Source: DASSSY01 sp035708205
GTDB taxonomy: Bacteria; Bacteroidota; Bacteroidia; Chitinophagales; Chitinophagaceae
Assembly (NCBI GenBank): GCA_035708205.1
Contig: DASSSY010000003.1
Location: 62,001 to 126,000, forward strand
Length of the DNA: 64,000 bases
Reading direction: 5' to 3'
Shown: piece after piece, positions 15,673 to 23,466 of the stretch
Numbering within the stretch: the stretch's first letter is position 1
How the letters are laid out: each line of letters opens with the position of its first letter
The notes under the pieces: model-generated
What the model was told of the DNA's origin: nothing
Seen by the model: only the letters and a program-made list of their open reading frames with translations
The model's database searches: none
Made by a program: the position numbers and the translations under genes

Positions 15673-15690
15673 CTATTTTCCGATACAAAA
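15673..15690 (-). other. Attachment site at the mnmE 3' end
   Basis: The 18 bases encode the last five codons and stop of mnmE (TTT TGT ATC GGA AAA TAG). The same peptide is encoded at 609-626. Salmonella genomic island 1 uses the equivalent last 18 bp of trmE/mnmE as its attB. If crossover occurred in the CCGATACA core (15680-15687), the final codons of the present mnmE came from the element. Confidence 0.75.
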
Positions 15691-17046
15691 TTTCCCGAAA
15701 ATTGCCCCCAGCACATCCCTGTCCACTTCTATTTTCCCGGTAATGCTACCGAGATGATACAGCGCGTCTTTAAGGTAAAGCGAGAGCAAATCGCCACTCA
15801 GACCGGCATTTAAGCCATTTTCCACTTCCTGAATGGCGGCTAATGATTGCGCTAAGGCTTCTTTATGACGGAGATTGGTGACCACCGTAGAATGACCTGC
15901 CTTTTGATCTTTAAAATATTGGGTTAGCTGATGGGTAAGTACATCCAGCTGATAACCGGATTTGACGGAGATATCCAAATGGTAAAAACCGGGATATTTT
16001 TCCACTAAATCGTTTAAACTTGGTATGGCAATAGTTTCCTTTTTATCTACTTTGGTATGCAGGTTAAACACCACTTTACCTTTTAAATCCGCCGAGACCT
16101 GTTCTAAAAGTTCCGGCGTATCTTCATATAGATGCAACACTACTTTAGCCTGGCGGATCTTTTCTTTCGCACGGGCCACGCCAATGGCTTCTATTTCGTC
16201 ATCCGTATCACGGATACCGGCCGTGTCTATAAACCGGAAAGTAATGCCGTCCAGCGTCATGGTTTCCTCGATCACGTCGCGGGTGGTACCGGCAATGTCG
16301 GAAACGATGGCGCGTTCTTCTTTTAATAAGGCATTTAATAAAGTGGATTTCCCGGCATTCGGCTTACCAATAATCGCCACGGGCACCCCGTTCTTGATGG
16401 CATTGCCGTATTCAAAGCTCCGGATCAGGCTCTGCAATTTTGTTTTCAGCTCCTGGACCAATTTTCCCAACGCTTCCCGGTCGGCAAAAGCCACATCTTC
16501 ATCTGAAAAATCCAGCTCCAGCTCTATCAAGGCCGTAAAGTTGATCAATCGCTCCCGCAAACCGGCCAGCTCATTGCTGATGCCGCCCCGGAGCTGGTTG
16601 AGCGCCAGCTCGTGCGCAGCCTGGTTTTCCGAAGCGATCAGGTCGGCCACCGCTTCCGCCTGTGCCAAGTCAAATTTTCCGTTCAGGAAGGCCCGCCGGG
16701 TGAATTCACCGGGCTCGGCCATGCGCGCGCCGGCGTCCAGGCAGGCCTGCAGTATCTGCTTCAGCACATAAGGTGAGCCATGCCCGCTGATCTCCGCGCT
16801 GTCCTCTCCGGTGAAGCTATGCGGATTTTTAAAGATACTCAACAAAACCTCATCGATGATCTGTCCGTCTATATCCGCCAGGTTGCCGAAATGAAGCGTA
16901 TGCGTTTTTTGTTCGCTGATGCGTTTCCCGGTAAAAATTTTCTGAATAATGTCAAAGGTATCTTTACCGCTCAGGCGAATGACCCCAATAGCCCCTACAC
17001 CTTCAGGAGTTGCTATGGCGCAAATCGTATCTTTCCAGTTGATCAT
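15673..17046 (-). CDS. mnmE: tRNA uridine-5-carboxymethylaminomethyl synthase GTPase MnmE
   Basis: MnmE is a K+-dependent GTPase that, with MnmG, modifies the wobble uridine (position 34) of certain tRNAs. The 457-residue protein has the N-terminal formyl-THF-binding domain (1-120), a helical domain and an inserted G domain: G1 GKPNAGKST at about 226, DIAGTTRD, then DTAGIRDT at about 272. It ends in the invariant FCIGK with the catalytic cysteine. The reading frame is complete despite the element at its 3' end. A -7-like element TACCTTTG (17051-17058) ends only 4 bp before the ATG, so the transcript may be almost leaderless. Confidence 0.97.
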   Translation of the reverse strand: MINWKDTICAIATPEGVGAIGVIRLSGKDTFDIIQKIFTGKRISEQKTHTLHFGNLADIDGQIIDEVLLSIFKNPHSFTGEDSAEISGHGSPYVLKQILQACLDAGARMAEPGEFTRRAFLNGKFDLAQAEAVADLIASENQAAHELALNQLRGGISNELAGLRERLINFTALIELELDFSDEDVAFADREALGKLVQELKTKLQSLIRSFEYGNAIKNGVPVAIIGKPNAGKSTLLNALLKEERAIVSDIAGTTRDVIEETMTLDGITFRFIDTAGIRDTDDEIEAIGVARAKEKIRQAKVVLHLYEDTPELLEQVSADLKGKVVFNLHTKVDKKETIAIPSLNDLVEKYPGFYHLDISVKSGYQLDVLTHQLTQYFKDQKAGHSTVVTNLRHKEALAQSLAAIQEVENGLNAGLSGDLLSLYLKDALYHLGSITGKIEVDRDVLGAIFGKFCIGK

Positions 17047-17050
17047 GCCG

Positions 17051-17058
17051 CAAAGGTA
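17051..17058 (-). promoter_or_regulatory. Bacteroidota -7 element of mnmE
   Basis: The minus strand reads TACCTTTG, matching TAnnTTTG, and is followed after CGGC by the mnmE ATG. No clear -33 TTTG is seen at the expected distance. If used, transcription starts at or next to the start codon. Confidence 0.5.
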
Positions 17059-17143
17059 AACTAATGTCCTTATCTCCGGGAAATCCGGGTAAGATAAGTG
17101 GTTGCCATTAAATCTTTTGGGGTTTATTGCTTCATCCCGGTTT

Positions 17144-18385
17144 TTATTTCTCTGCTTTCTGAATTTGATACAGTCTCCCCTGGTCGGTTATAGCATAAAC
17201 CTTACCGTCCGGGCCAACGGCCAGGTCCCGGAAACGCTGTCCTTCGCTTTCCAGCAAACGCTCTTCGCCAATGACAAAGCCATCTCGCACGCGGAGCCGG
17301 ACAATATGCTGTCCGCTCAGGCAACCGATCAATAAGTTGCCTTTCCATTCGGACAAATAATCACTATTATAAAAGATCATGCCGCTGGGCGATATGGAGG
17401 GATCCCAGTAATATACCGGCTGCGCCATACCCTCTTTTTGCGTAATGCCCTCCCCGACTTTTTCCCCGCTGTATTCAAGCCCGTAAGTAATGACCGGCCA
17501 GCCGTAATTCCTGCCCCCGACAATATGGTTCACTTCATCACCGCCCATAGGGCCCATTTCAGCTTCCCATAAAATATTGCGCCCGGGGTCGAAAGCCAGT
17601 CCCTGGACATTTCTATGACCATAGCTATATAGTTCCGGGATAGCGCTGGTGTCATTCAAAAAAGGGTTACCCGGAGCTGGTTGCCCGTTCGTAGTTATGC
17701 GTAATATTTTTCCCAGGGCGGTGGATTTGTCCTGCGCCAGTGGCCGTGTAGACAGATCATAACGTTCACCCGTACTGACAAACAGATACCCTTGCCTGTC
17801 AAAAGCCAGACGGCCACCATAATGATTAACGCCCCGGTGGGCAGGAAAAGCGCGATAGATCACTTCCGTGCCTGTAATAGCGGTTTCGCTTTCGGACAGC
17901 CTTCCTTTAGCCACCGCGGTGACCGTTCCGCCGCTGACGTTATCCGAAAATGTCCAATAGACCATCCGGTTTTGCCGGAATTGCGGGTCCAGGGCCACAT
18001 CCAGCAAGCCCCCCTGCCCGCCGGCATTGACAGCAGGCAGGCCGGATATGGTCGCTTTCAACGTGCCGTCGGGCTTTAAAACCACCATTGTGCCTTCTTT
18101 TTGCGTGATCAGCCAGTTGCTGTCCGGCAGGGATGTAATCCCCCAGGGCTTTTGCAACGTATTGGTCAGGACATTTATTTTCAACGCCGTTTCAGTTTTC
18201 ATCCCATGAGTACGGGTCTGTCCGGCAAACGCGGGGGAATAATCCGTATTCGGCGCACGGGTCTCTACTGGCGGCAGGTTGGGAAGATCGTCATCCCCGC
18301 CGGAATTCCCGTTAGGTTTATTCTTCTTGCAGCCGCAGCTAAGAATTAAAAACAGGAGCAAGAAGGGAATTGTACGGAATGTCAT
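17144..18385 (-). CDS. PQQ-dependent sugar dehydrogenase-like lipoprotein
   Basis: The 413-residue protein has a lipoprotein signal (FLLLFLILSCGCKKN) and a glucose/sorbosone dehydrogenase beta-propeller. Typical motifs are WGITSLPDSNWLITQKEG at about 80 and GGQGGLLDVALDP at about 123. HYGGRLAFDRQGYLFVSTGE stands near 190 and GRNYGWPVITYG near 293. Family members oxidise aldose sugars in the periplasm with pyrroloquinoline quinone and pass electrons to the respiratory chain. No cytochrome or PQQ-synthesis gene is nearby, so cofactor use is not shown here. It lies 97 bp upstream of mnmE on the same strand but probably forms its own unit. Confidence 0.9.
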   Translation of the reverse strand: MTFRTIPFLLLFLILSCGCKKNKPNGNSGGDDDLPNLPPVETRAPNTDYSPAFAGQTRTHGMKTETALKINVLTNTLQKPWGITSLPDSNWLITQKEGTMVVLKPDGTLKATISGLPAVNAGGQGGLLDVALDPQFRQNRMVYWTFSDNVSGGTVTAVAKGRLSESETAITGTEVIYRAFPAHRGVNHYGGRLAFDRQGYLFVSTGERYDLSTRPLAQDKSTALGKILRITTNGQPAPGNPFLNDTSAIPELYSYGHRNVQGLAFDPGRNILWEAEMGPMGGDEVNHIVGGRNYGWPVITYGLEYSGEKVGEGITQKEGMAQPVYYWDPSISPSGMIFYNSDYLSEWKGNLLIGCLSGQHIVRLRVRDGFVIGEERLLESEGQRFRDLAVGPDGKVYAITDQGRLYQIQKAEK

Positions 18386-18726
18386 CTTTTATCGTTTTTG
18401 ATTTATAGATTTAACATCAGGAAAGCACCAATCTCTTAGCGCACAAGTATATTCAACAGGAAAAAAGCAGCATAAATAAGAACGATGTCCTGCCATTTCT
18501 TTATAAACCTCTCAAATTATATACCTTAACAGGGTAATTTCTCTTAAATTATTCCCAAGAGCGATTAAATTCTTTCCCATCAAACCTTGAAAATAAATAA
18601 ACGATCATCTTCAAATAAAGAATAAAACCCAACTGACTTTTCTTCGTTAAAGCCTGTCTTTGCCGTCCCCAAAAGAAAACGGCCGTTTATCTTTGCCCAT
18701 TAAATTACCTTTTAAGACATTATATT
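18386..18726. other. Divergent intergenic region upstream of tatA
   Basis: These 341 bp separate the sugar dehydrogenase (leftward) and the first tatA (rightward). A -7 element TATCTTTG occurs at 18688-18695, with a TTTG at 18659-18662 but a spacer of 25 bp, longer than usual. No gene or strong hairpin is seen. Confidence 0.5.
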
Positions 18727-19014
18727 ATGCTACTCGTAAGACCGGAATTACTATTGTCCATGCCCGGAGAATTGGAATGGGTTTGGATTTTGCTTGTTGT
18801 CGTTATCCTTTTTGGTGGTAAAAAAATACCGGAACTGGCGAAAGGGCTGGGCAAAGGCATACACGATTTCAAACAGGCCAAAGACGGCATCCAGCAGGAG
18901 ATTGAAAACGGTATGAAAGGCGGTGAAATTGCGCCAAAGCCGGTTGAAAGCAGCCAGGCAAGGCCGGCATCTGCCGTTCAGGATACCATTATTGAAATCC
19001 CGTCGAAGGATTAA
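18727..19014 (+). CDS. tatA: Twin-arginine translocase subunit TatA, first copy
   Basis: TatA oligomers form the pore-like part of the Tat pathway, which exports folded proteins across the inner membrane. The 95-residue protein has one transmembrane helix (LEWVWILLVVVILFGG, about 16-31) and the Tat signature FGGKKIPELAKGLGKG. An amphipathic helix (IHDFKQAKDGIQQEIENG) and a variable polar tail follow. The start ATG at 18727 lies 31 bp after a -7 element. A second tatA follows 171 bp downstream. No tatC is near; it is probably elsewhere in the genome. Confidence 0.93.
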   Translation: MLLVRPELLLSMPGELEWVWILLVVVILFGGKKIPELAKGLGKGIHDFKQAKDGIQQEIENGMKGGEIAPKPVESSQARPASAVQDTIIEIPSKD

Positions 19015-19147
19015 GGCTCAAACCGAAGCGCTTAACCGGCCGATACAATACAAGCCTGGGCATCGCAAAAATATTTTTCCGGCTTGGCTGTTAACAATAA
19101 ACTTCGTTAATTTACCCAATCCGGGGTACAAGCTAAGGAAGTTTGGT

Positions 19148-19155
19148 TATCTTTG
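19148..19155 (+). promoter_or_regulatory. -7 element of the second tatA
   Basis: TATCTTTG stands 30 bp before the ATG at 19186. It shows that the second copy has its own promoter and that a TTG start proposed at 19153 would fall within the promoter. Confidence 0.55.
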
Positions 19156-19185
19156 CTTCTTTCAGTTATTGTAAAAACATTGAAC

Positions 19186-19461
19186 ATGTTCATCGCAAAA
19201 CCCTTTTTACTTTTATCATTACCGAGTGGTATGGAATGGATCTGGATTGTATTAGTTGTTATTATCTTGTTCGGCGGAAAGAAGATTCCCGAACTGGCCA
19301 AAGGCATTGGCAAAGGCATCCGTGATTTCAATGATGCGAAAGACGGCATCAAAAAAGAGATCGAAACCGGGATGAAAGACAGTCATTCTAATGCGACAAA
19401 TGCCGGAGAGATCAATCAGGCCGGTGCATCCATGAAAGAAGGTATGAAAGAAGCCCGTTAA
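19186..19461 (+). CDS. tatA: Twin-arginine translocase subunit TatA, second copy
   Basis: The 91-residue protein repeats the TatA plan: helix MEWIWIVLVVIILFGG, signature GGKKIPELAKGIGKG and amphipathic helix IRDFNDAKDGIKKEIETG. The tail, SHSNATNAGEINQAG, differs from the first copy. ATG 19186 is chosen because the TTG at 19153 overlaps a -7 promoter element; the ATG at 19231 is another possibility and would leave only the core. The tandem duplication with separate promoters suggests two TatA forms expressed differently or with distinct partners, as TatA and TatE are in E. coli. Confidence 0.92.
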   Translation: MFIAKPFLLLSLPSGMEWIWIVLVVIILFGGKKIPELAKGIGKGIRDFNDAKDGIKKEIETGMKDSHSNATNAGEINQAGASMKEGMKEAR

Positions 19462-19635
19462 GCGTCTTTGATAAAAAGAGGCGTAATGAGCTTACCCGGA
19501 AGCGGCCAAGCCAAAGCTTAAAAACGGGCTTTTCCCGCTAACGGTTAAAAATTATTATGTAATCATTTACGGCCGGCTTATTTTTGTTTAAATATCCGGT
19601 TGCATGTGTAAAACCGCTAAAACAACGATTCACTC

Positions 19636-20841
19636 ATGCAATGGAAAACCCTTTTCTATGCAACGCTGTTGTCTTTTCCGCTACCGGCACTGGCACAACA
19701 GAACGCTAATAAAATCACCACCGATGGTCGGCAGATCGCTTTGCTTGACGAAAACATCAAACCGGAACAAGTGCTCATCAAACCGGGCGCAAAGGTAGTT
19801 ACCCCTGACACCCTGCTCATCGGCAGGAAACGTTCAGGTCCTTCTCCATCATTGGCATCCGTTAAGCCGATTGTTCATGAGCCTCTGGATATTAATGATT
19901 CGGGCGTCAAAAGCTATAAGCCGGTTCCGTTAGTCGGTCAATTAGCTTACTACGGCAATATGAATGCCTATATGGTCAATTACTGCGCCAGCTATATCAA
20001 CAATTTCGGCAAACGCCTGGTAGCCGTCAGCAATAAGGGGGAAACCTTCAGTACCATTGAAGATATCCTGGCCAAATATCACATTCCTAAGGAACTGGAA
20101 TACCTGGCCGTTATCGAATCCGCTTTAAACGGTAACGCGCGCTCTCCCGTAGGCGCCGTAGGCTACTGGCAATTTATGTCCGGCACTGCCCGTCTTTTCG
20201 GCTTAACCGTCAACCGGCACCGGGACGATCGCAGGAACCTGTATAAATCCACTGAGGCCGCAGCGAAATACCTAAGCTATCTCTACGACAAATTTGATGA
20301 CTGGCTGCTGGTTGTGGCCGCCTATAATTGTGGCGGCGGACGACTCCAGGATGCCATTGACCGGGCAGGCGGCGAAAAAAACTTCTGGGCCGTAAAGCGG
20401 TATTTACCCAAAGAAACACAAAATCATGTCCTGGCATTTGTGGCCACCGCCACCATAATGGAACGGTTAAGCCAATACATGGAGCCAGGCCTGCCTGATA
20501 ATTTCGACTGGGCATCTTTAAATGACAACGGCACATCCGAAAGCAATCCCGCAAAAAGCGGCGGGTCTTTTGAACGTCCTCTTTTAAAAAAATTCGGTAT
20601 TGAAGAAGTGAGGAAAATGGCACTGGTGCGTATCGACAAACCCGTGAACCTCCAGGTACTGGCCTCTGTTCTACAAGCCGATCCCCATTTGATCGGGCGC
20701 TGGAACTACGATTATTACGAATACTCAACCCATTACAAAACCGGCGAAACCTACAATTTACGGATCCCTAAAGACAAGCTGGATACCTATATCACCCAAA
20801 AAGGATACATTCAAAGCGCCTCCGATAAAATGAACAATTAA
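19636..20841 (+). CDS. Membrane-bound lytic murein transglycosylase D-like
   Basis: The 401-residue protein cleaves peptidoglycan glycan strands to 1,6-anhydro ends. A signal peptide (LLSFPLPALAQQ, about 10-22) precedes a linker and a GH23 SLT domain at about 140-290. The catalytic Glu161 lies in LAVIESALNGNARSPVGAVG, and GYWQFMSGTARLFGL and AAYNCGGGRLQDAI complete the fold. The C-terminal part (about 330-395, RIDKPVNLQVLASVLQ, TYNLRIPKDK) is LysM-like and may bind peptidoglycan. It is a single gene between tatA and rpsT. The family is sure; assignment to MltD rather than another SLT subgroup is by likeness. Confidence 0.92.
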   Translation: MQWKTLFYATLLSFPLPALAQQNANKITTDGRQIALLDENIKPEQVLIKPGAKVVTPDTLLIGRKRSGPSPSLASVKPIVHEPLDINDSGVKSYKPVPLVGQLAYYGNMNAYMVNYCASYINNFGKRLVAVSNKGETFSTIEDILAKYHIPKELEYLAVIESALNGNARSPVGAVGYWQFMSGTARLFGLTVNRHRDDRRNLYKSTEAAAKYLSYLYDKFDDWLLVVAAYNCGGGRLQDAIDRAGGEKNFWAVKRYLPKETQNHVLAFVATATIMERLSQYMEPGLPDNFDWASLNDNGTSESNPAKSGGSFERPLLKKFGIEEVRKMALVRIDKPVNLQVLASVLQADPHLIGRWNYDYYEYSTHYKTGETYNLRIPKDKLDTYITQKGYIQSASDKMNN

Positions 20842-20845
20842 AATA

Positions 20846-20876
20846 TTTGGGGTATTATAAAAAAATACTACCTTTG
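20846..20876 (+). promoter_or_regulatory. Canonical Bacteroidota promoter of rpsT
   Basis: TTTG at 20846-20849 and TACCTTTG at 20869-20876 are separated by 19 bp, the optimum for the Bacteroidota primary sigma factor. The rpsT ATG is at 20910, giving a leader of about 28 nt. Confidence 0.85.
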
Positions 20877-20909
20877 CACTCTTAAAAATAAAAGTCTATT
20901 TAAGTAAAC

Positions 20910-21164
20910 ATGGCAAATCATAAAGCAACCCGTAAACACGCCCGCCAAACCCTGGCACGTCGCGAACATAATCACTACTACGGCAAGACCACTCGTAACG
21001 CGATCCGTGGTCTTTTGAAAATTACTGAAAAAGAAGCCGCCCAGCAAGAGCTTCCCAAAGTTGTTTCCATGATTGATAAATTAGCAAAACGCAATATCAT
21101 CCATAAGAACAAAGCGGCTAACCTGAAATCCAAATTAACCAGGAAGATTGCAGCTATTGCCTAA
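20910..21164 (+). CDS. rpsT: 30S ribosomal protein S20
   Basis: The 84-residue basic protein binds 16S rRNA in the body of the 30S subunit and is needed early in assembly. It has the family start MANHKATRKHARQTLARRE and the helical hairpin with KRNIIHKNKAANLKSKL near the C-terminus. Length fits S20 (about 85). It has a strong promoter at 20846-20876 and a GC-rich terminator at 21187-21224, so it is a monocistronic unit as in many bacteria. Confidence 0.97.
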   Translation: MANHKATRKHARQTLARREHNHYYGKTTRNAIRGLLKITEKEAAQQELPKVVSMIDKLAKRNIIHKNKAANLKSKLTRKIAAIA

Positions 21165-21186
21165 GCATATTTTTTGACACCTATGA

Positions 21187-21224
21187 GCAGAGGCGCCTTT
21201 TTGAAAGGGCGCCTCTGCTTTTTT
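21187..21224 (+). terminator. Rho-independent terminator of rpsT
   Basis: Arms GCAGAGGCGCC (21187-21197) and GGCGCCTCTGC (21208-21218) form an 11-bp stem followed by six T residues. It lies between the convergent rpsT and rarA genes; a short A/T-poor left flank makes it work mainly for rpsT. Confidence 0.92.
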
Positions 21225-21253
21225 ACGTCATTCTCCGGGCAATGCCCACCCTA

Positions 21254-22528
21254 TCAATAGCCGTATTTTTCCTTCCAGCATTGTCGGAGATGCGCCCTCG
21301 TTTTCTCCTCCGCAGGATTCGCGCCGGGCTCATAAAGCACCGTGCCTATAACTTCTTCCGGCAAAAATTCCTGTACGGCAAAATTGCCGTCAAAATCATG
21401 GGCATAAGCATAACCTTTACCATAATCCAGGTTTTTCATCAGCTTTGTAGGCGCATTGCGCAAATGTAAAGGGACAGGCAAATTGCCGGATTTCCGGACC
21501 AGTTCCTGCGCTTTGCCAATGGCCAGGTAAGTCGCATTACTTTTAACGGAACAAGCCAGGTATACTGCCGTCTGCGACAAGATGATCCGGCATTCGGGGT
21601 AACCGATGATGCTAACGGCCTGGAAGCATTGCGTGGCTATCAACAGGGCGTTGGGATTCGCATTACCGATATCCTCGCTGGACAGGATGACCATGCGCCG
21701 GGCAATGAATTTAGGATCTTCTCCCCCTTCGATCATCCGGGCCAGGTAATAAACAGCCGCGTTGGGGTCGCTGCCTCGGATAGACTTGATAAAAGCGGAG
21801 ATCAAATCATAATGCTGCTCTCCCGATTTATCAAAACGCAACAGGTTTTGCTGGATAATGGCCTGTACGACATCATTCGTTATGGTTGCTCCTTCCGGAA
21901 CATTTTGGGCAACAATCTCCAGCAAATTCAAAATGCGCCGTCCGTCGCCACCGCTTAACCGGATGAAAGCCCCCCACTCTTCAATTCGTAATTTCCGGCT
22001 TTTCAGCCAATGGTCATTATCTAAAGCCTGTTGTACCATGCGTTTTAGCTCTTCTTCCGAAAAAGGCTCCAAGACATAAACCTGGCAACGGCTTAACAAG
22101 GCGCTGATCACTTCAAAGGAAGGATTTTCGGTAGTAGCGCCGATCAGGACAATGATCCCTTTTTCTACCGCACCCAGCAGGCTGTCCTGCTGCGCTTTAT
22201 TAAAACGGTGAATTTCATCAATAAATAAAATCGCTTTTCCTGCCCGCCGCGCCATTTCTATAGCCTGCCGTACCTCTTTAACGCCACTGTCAATGGCGCT
22301 CAGCTGGAAAAACGGCATTTGCGTTTCCCGGGCAATAATATTGGCCAGTGTAGTCTTACCGACACCTGGTGGCCCCCAGAAGATCATAGACGCCGGCTGG
22401 CCACTCCGGATCATCTGCCAGATGATTTTCCCTTCACCGGTTAAATTTTCCTGGCCAATAAATGTTGCCAACGATTCCGGCCGCATCCTTTCCGCCAACG
22501 GCTTTGAAGGGGTTGTTCCTGTTTCCAT
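21254..22528 (-). CDS. rarA: Replication-associated recombination protein A (RarA/MgsA, AAA+ ATPase)
   Basis: RarA is a clamp-loader-like AAA+ ATPase that acts at stalled replication forks. From ATG 22528 it has 424 residues beginning METGTTPSKPLAERMRP; the longer frame to 22585 adds a hydrophobic, unlikely leader and is rejected. Visible are the family N-terminus (LATFIGQENLTG), Walker A GPPGVGKTTLA, Walker B LFIDEIHRF, sensor-1 GATTENPSFEV and the C-terminal MgsA tetramerisation domain (DLISAFIKSIRGSDPNAAVY). Length is typical (about 420-450). It is convergent with rpsT and divergent from a thioredoxin-like gene. Confidence 0.95.
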   Translation of the reverse strand: METGTTPSKPLAERMRPESLATFIGQENLTGEGKIIWQMIRSGQPASMIFWGPPGVGKTTLANIIARETQMPFFQLSAIDSGVKEVRQAIEMARRAGKAILFIDEIHRFNKAQQDSLLGAVEKGIIVLIGATTENPSFEVISALLSRCQVYVLEPFSEEELKRMVQQALDNDHWLKSRKLRIEEWGAFIRLSGGDGRRILNLLEIVAQNVPEGATITNDVVQAIIQQNLLRFDKSGEQHYDLISAFIKSIRGSDPNAAVYYLARMIEGGEDPKFIARRMVILSSEDIGNANPNALLIATQCFQAVSIIGYPECRIILSQTAVYLACSVKSNATYLAIGKAQELVRKSGNLPVPLHLRNAPTKLMKNLDYGKGYAYAHDFDGNFAVQEFLPEEVIGTVLYEPGANPAEEKTRAHLRQCWKEKYGY

Positions 22529-22630
22529 AACTGCAAGTGTAAAACCATAAAAATACAACGAAAGCCAAAGGCAAAAAAATCCCATCCGGCTAATTAACAG
22601 AATTTGAAAACATAAAACCCAAAAAGTTGA

Positions 22631-22638
22631 TACCTTTG
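22631..22638 (+). promoter_or_regulatory. -7 element of the thioredoxin-like gene
   Basis: TACCTTTG lies 23 bp before the ATG at 22662. A TTTG at 22603-22606 is present but 24 bp away, longer than the usual spacer, so the -33 assignment is doubtful. Confidence 0.5.
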
Positions 22639-22661
22639 AGCAACCCTAAAAAGCATTATTC

Positions 22662-23180
22662 ATGTTTAAAAAAATCCTTCCGGCAATAGCCCTGGTAGCC
22701 TTGTTCGTTCAACCTATCCGGGCCCAGCAGCAACAACAAACTAAAACCGGTTTCGAAAAATACCAGGAGCCGGGCGGAACCTTACCGGAACTAAAAATCG
22801 TTACCGGCAAATACAAAACCTTAACCAACAAGGATTTCAAGTCGAAGCATCATTTTTTCCTGGTCATGTTCAACCCCACCTGCAGGCATTGTATCAATAT
22901 GACCAAACTGATCTGTGCCAACGCCCAATTGTTTAAGGATACTAAAGTGGCGTTTATGGCCCCGGCCAGTATGATGAGCTACCTAAGCGATTTCTATACG
23001 GAAACCCAGGTTTTTAAACATCCCGAATTCGCCGTTGGTGTGGATAGCGCCTATGCCGTAGACAAATTGTACACCTTCGGTACGCTGCCCCAGATCAATA
23101 TCTACGATAATGATGCCAAATTGGTTAAAACCTTTAAGGGAGATACGCCACTGGACTCTCTAAAGCATTATTTGCCATAA
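22662..23180 (+). CDS. Secreted thioredoxin-fold protein
   Basis: The 172-residue protein has a signal peptide (ILPAIALVALFVQPIRAQ, about 4-21), a Gln-rich linker and a thioredoxin/TlpA-like domain. The active-site pair is Cys74 and Cys77 in NPTCRHCINMTKLI (C-R-H-C). The cis-Pro loop of the fold is matched by TFGTLPQINIYDNDAKLVKTF near 145-165. Family members reduce or isomerise disulphides, or supply electrons, in the periplasm. The gene is alone and the partner is unknown. The CxxC with Arg-His is unusual but acceptable for TlpA-like proteins. The 286 bp after it contain no gene. Confidence 0.85.
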   Translation: MFKKILPAIALVALFVQPIRAQQQQQTKTGFEKYQEPGGTLPELKIVTGKYKTLTNKDFKSKHHFFLVMFNPTCRHCINMTKLICANAQLFKDTKVAFMAPASMMSYLSDFYTETQVFKHPEFAVGVDSAYAVDKLYTFGTLPQINIYDNDAKLVKTFKGDTPLDSLKHYLP

Positions 23181-23466
23181 GGCAGCCAGCCGGATCTTAA
23201 CGAAGAAAAGTACGCCTACATAACTTCCATAAGCCAAACATCAGGAGATTAAAGGGATAAATTGAGGTTTGATGCAGGACCGGATCTGCATAGCCGCCGG
23301 CATATCGACCATTTAAAGAACAGCCAGGATATACGCGCAAAGCGCCCGACCGCCGAAATTGTAGATGCGCTTAATAAACCAAGCTGCCAAGCATAAATTT
23401 TCCTTGTGATTCATGGCGCGCCAAAACTTAAAAAAATATTAAAAAGCATTTCCAGACATCCAAATG

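Larger units (their letters stand above)
609..15690. mobile_element. Integrated genetic element of about 15.1 kb at the 3' end of mnmE
   Basis: The boundaries are proposed from the 18-bp repeat of the mnmE 3' end at 609-626 and 15673-15690. Inside are a tyrosine recombinase, two excisionase-like HTH proteins, an RteC-like protein, a VirE-N/DUF3987 replication protein, a Pif1-like helicase and cargo (restriction-modification candidate, second nuclease pair, SymE-like toxin). All genes read leftward and the DNA is visibly more AT-rich than the flank after 15673. No relaxase or type IV secretion genes are present, so it is more likely a mobilisable or satellite-like island than a self-conjugative element. 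Confidence 0.75.

Noticed and set aside
15673..15690. tRNA gene as attachment site
   Set aside because: No tRNA fold is found at either end; the repeated sequence is the coding 3' end of mnmE.
16025..16771. 248-codon plus-strand frame opposite mnmE
   Set aside because: It is fully antisense to the conserved MnmE gene; Ser-rich low-complexity composition is typical of a shadow frame.
20210..20728. 172-codon minus-strand frame opposite the lytic transglycosylase
   Set aside because: Antisense shadow rich in Arg and Ser, with no homology visible, over a conserved SLT domain gene.
22529..22585. Longer N-terminus of RarA with a hydrophobic leader
   Set aside because: RarA is cytosolic and the family N-terminus starts close to METGTTPSKP; the extension lies in the promoter region.
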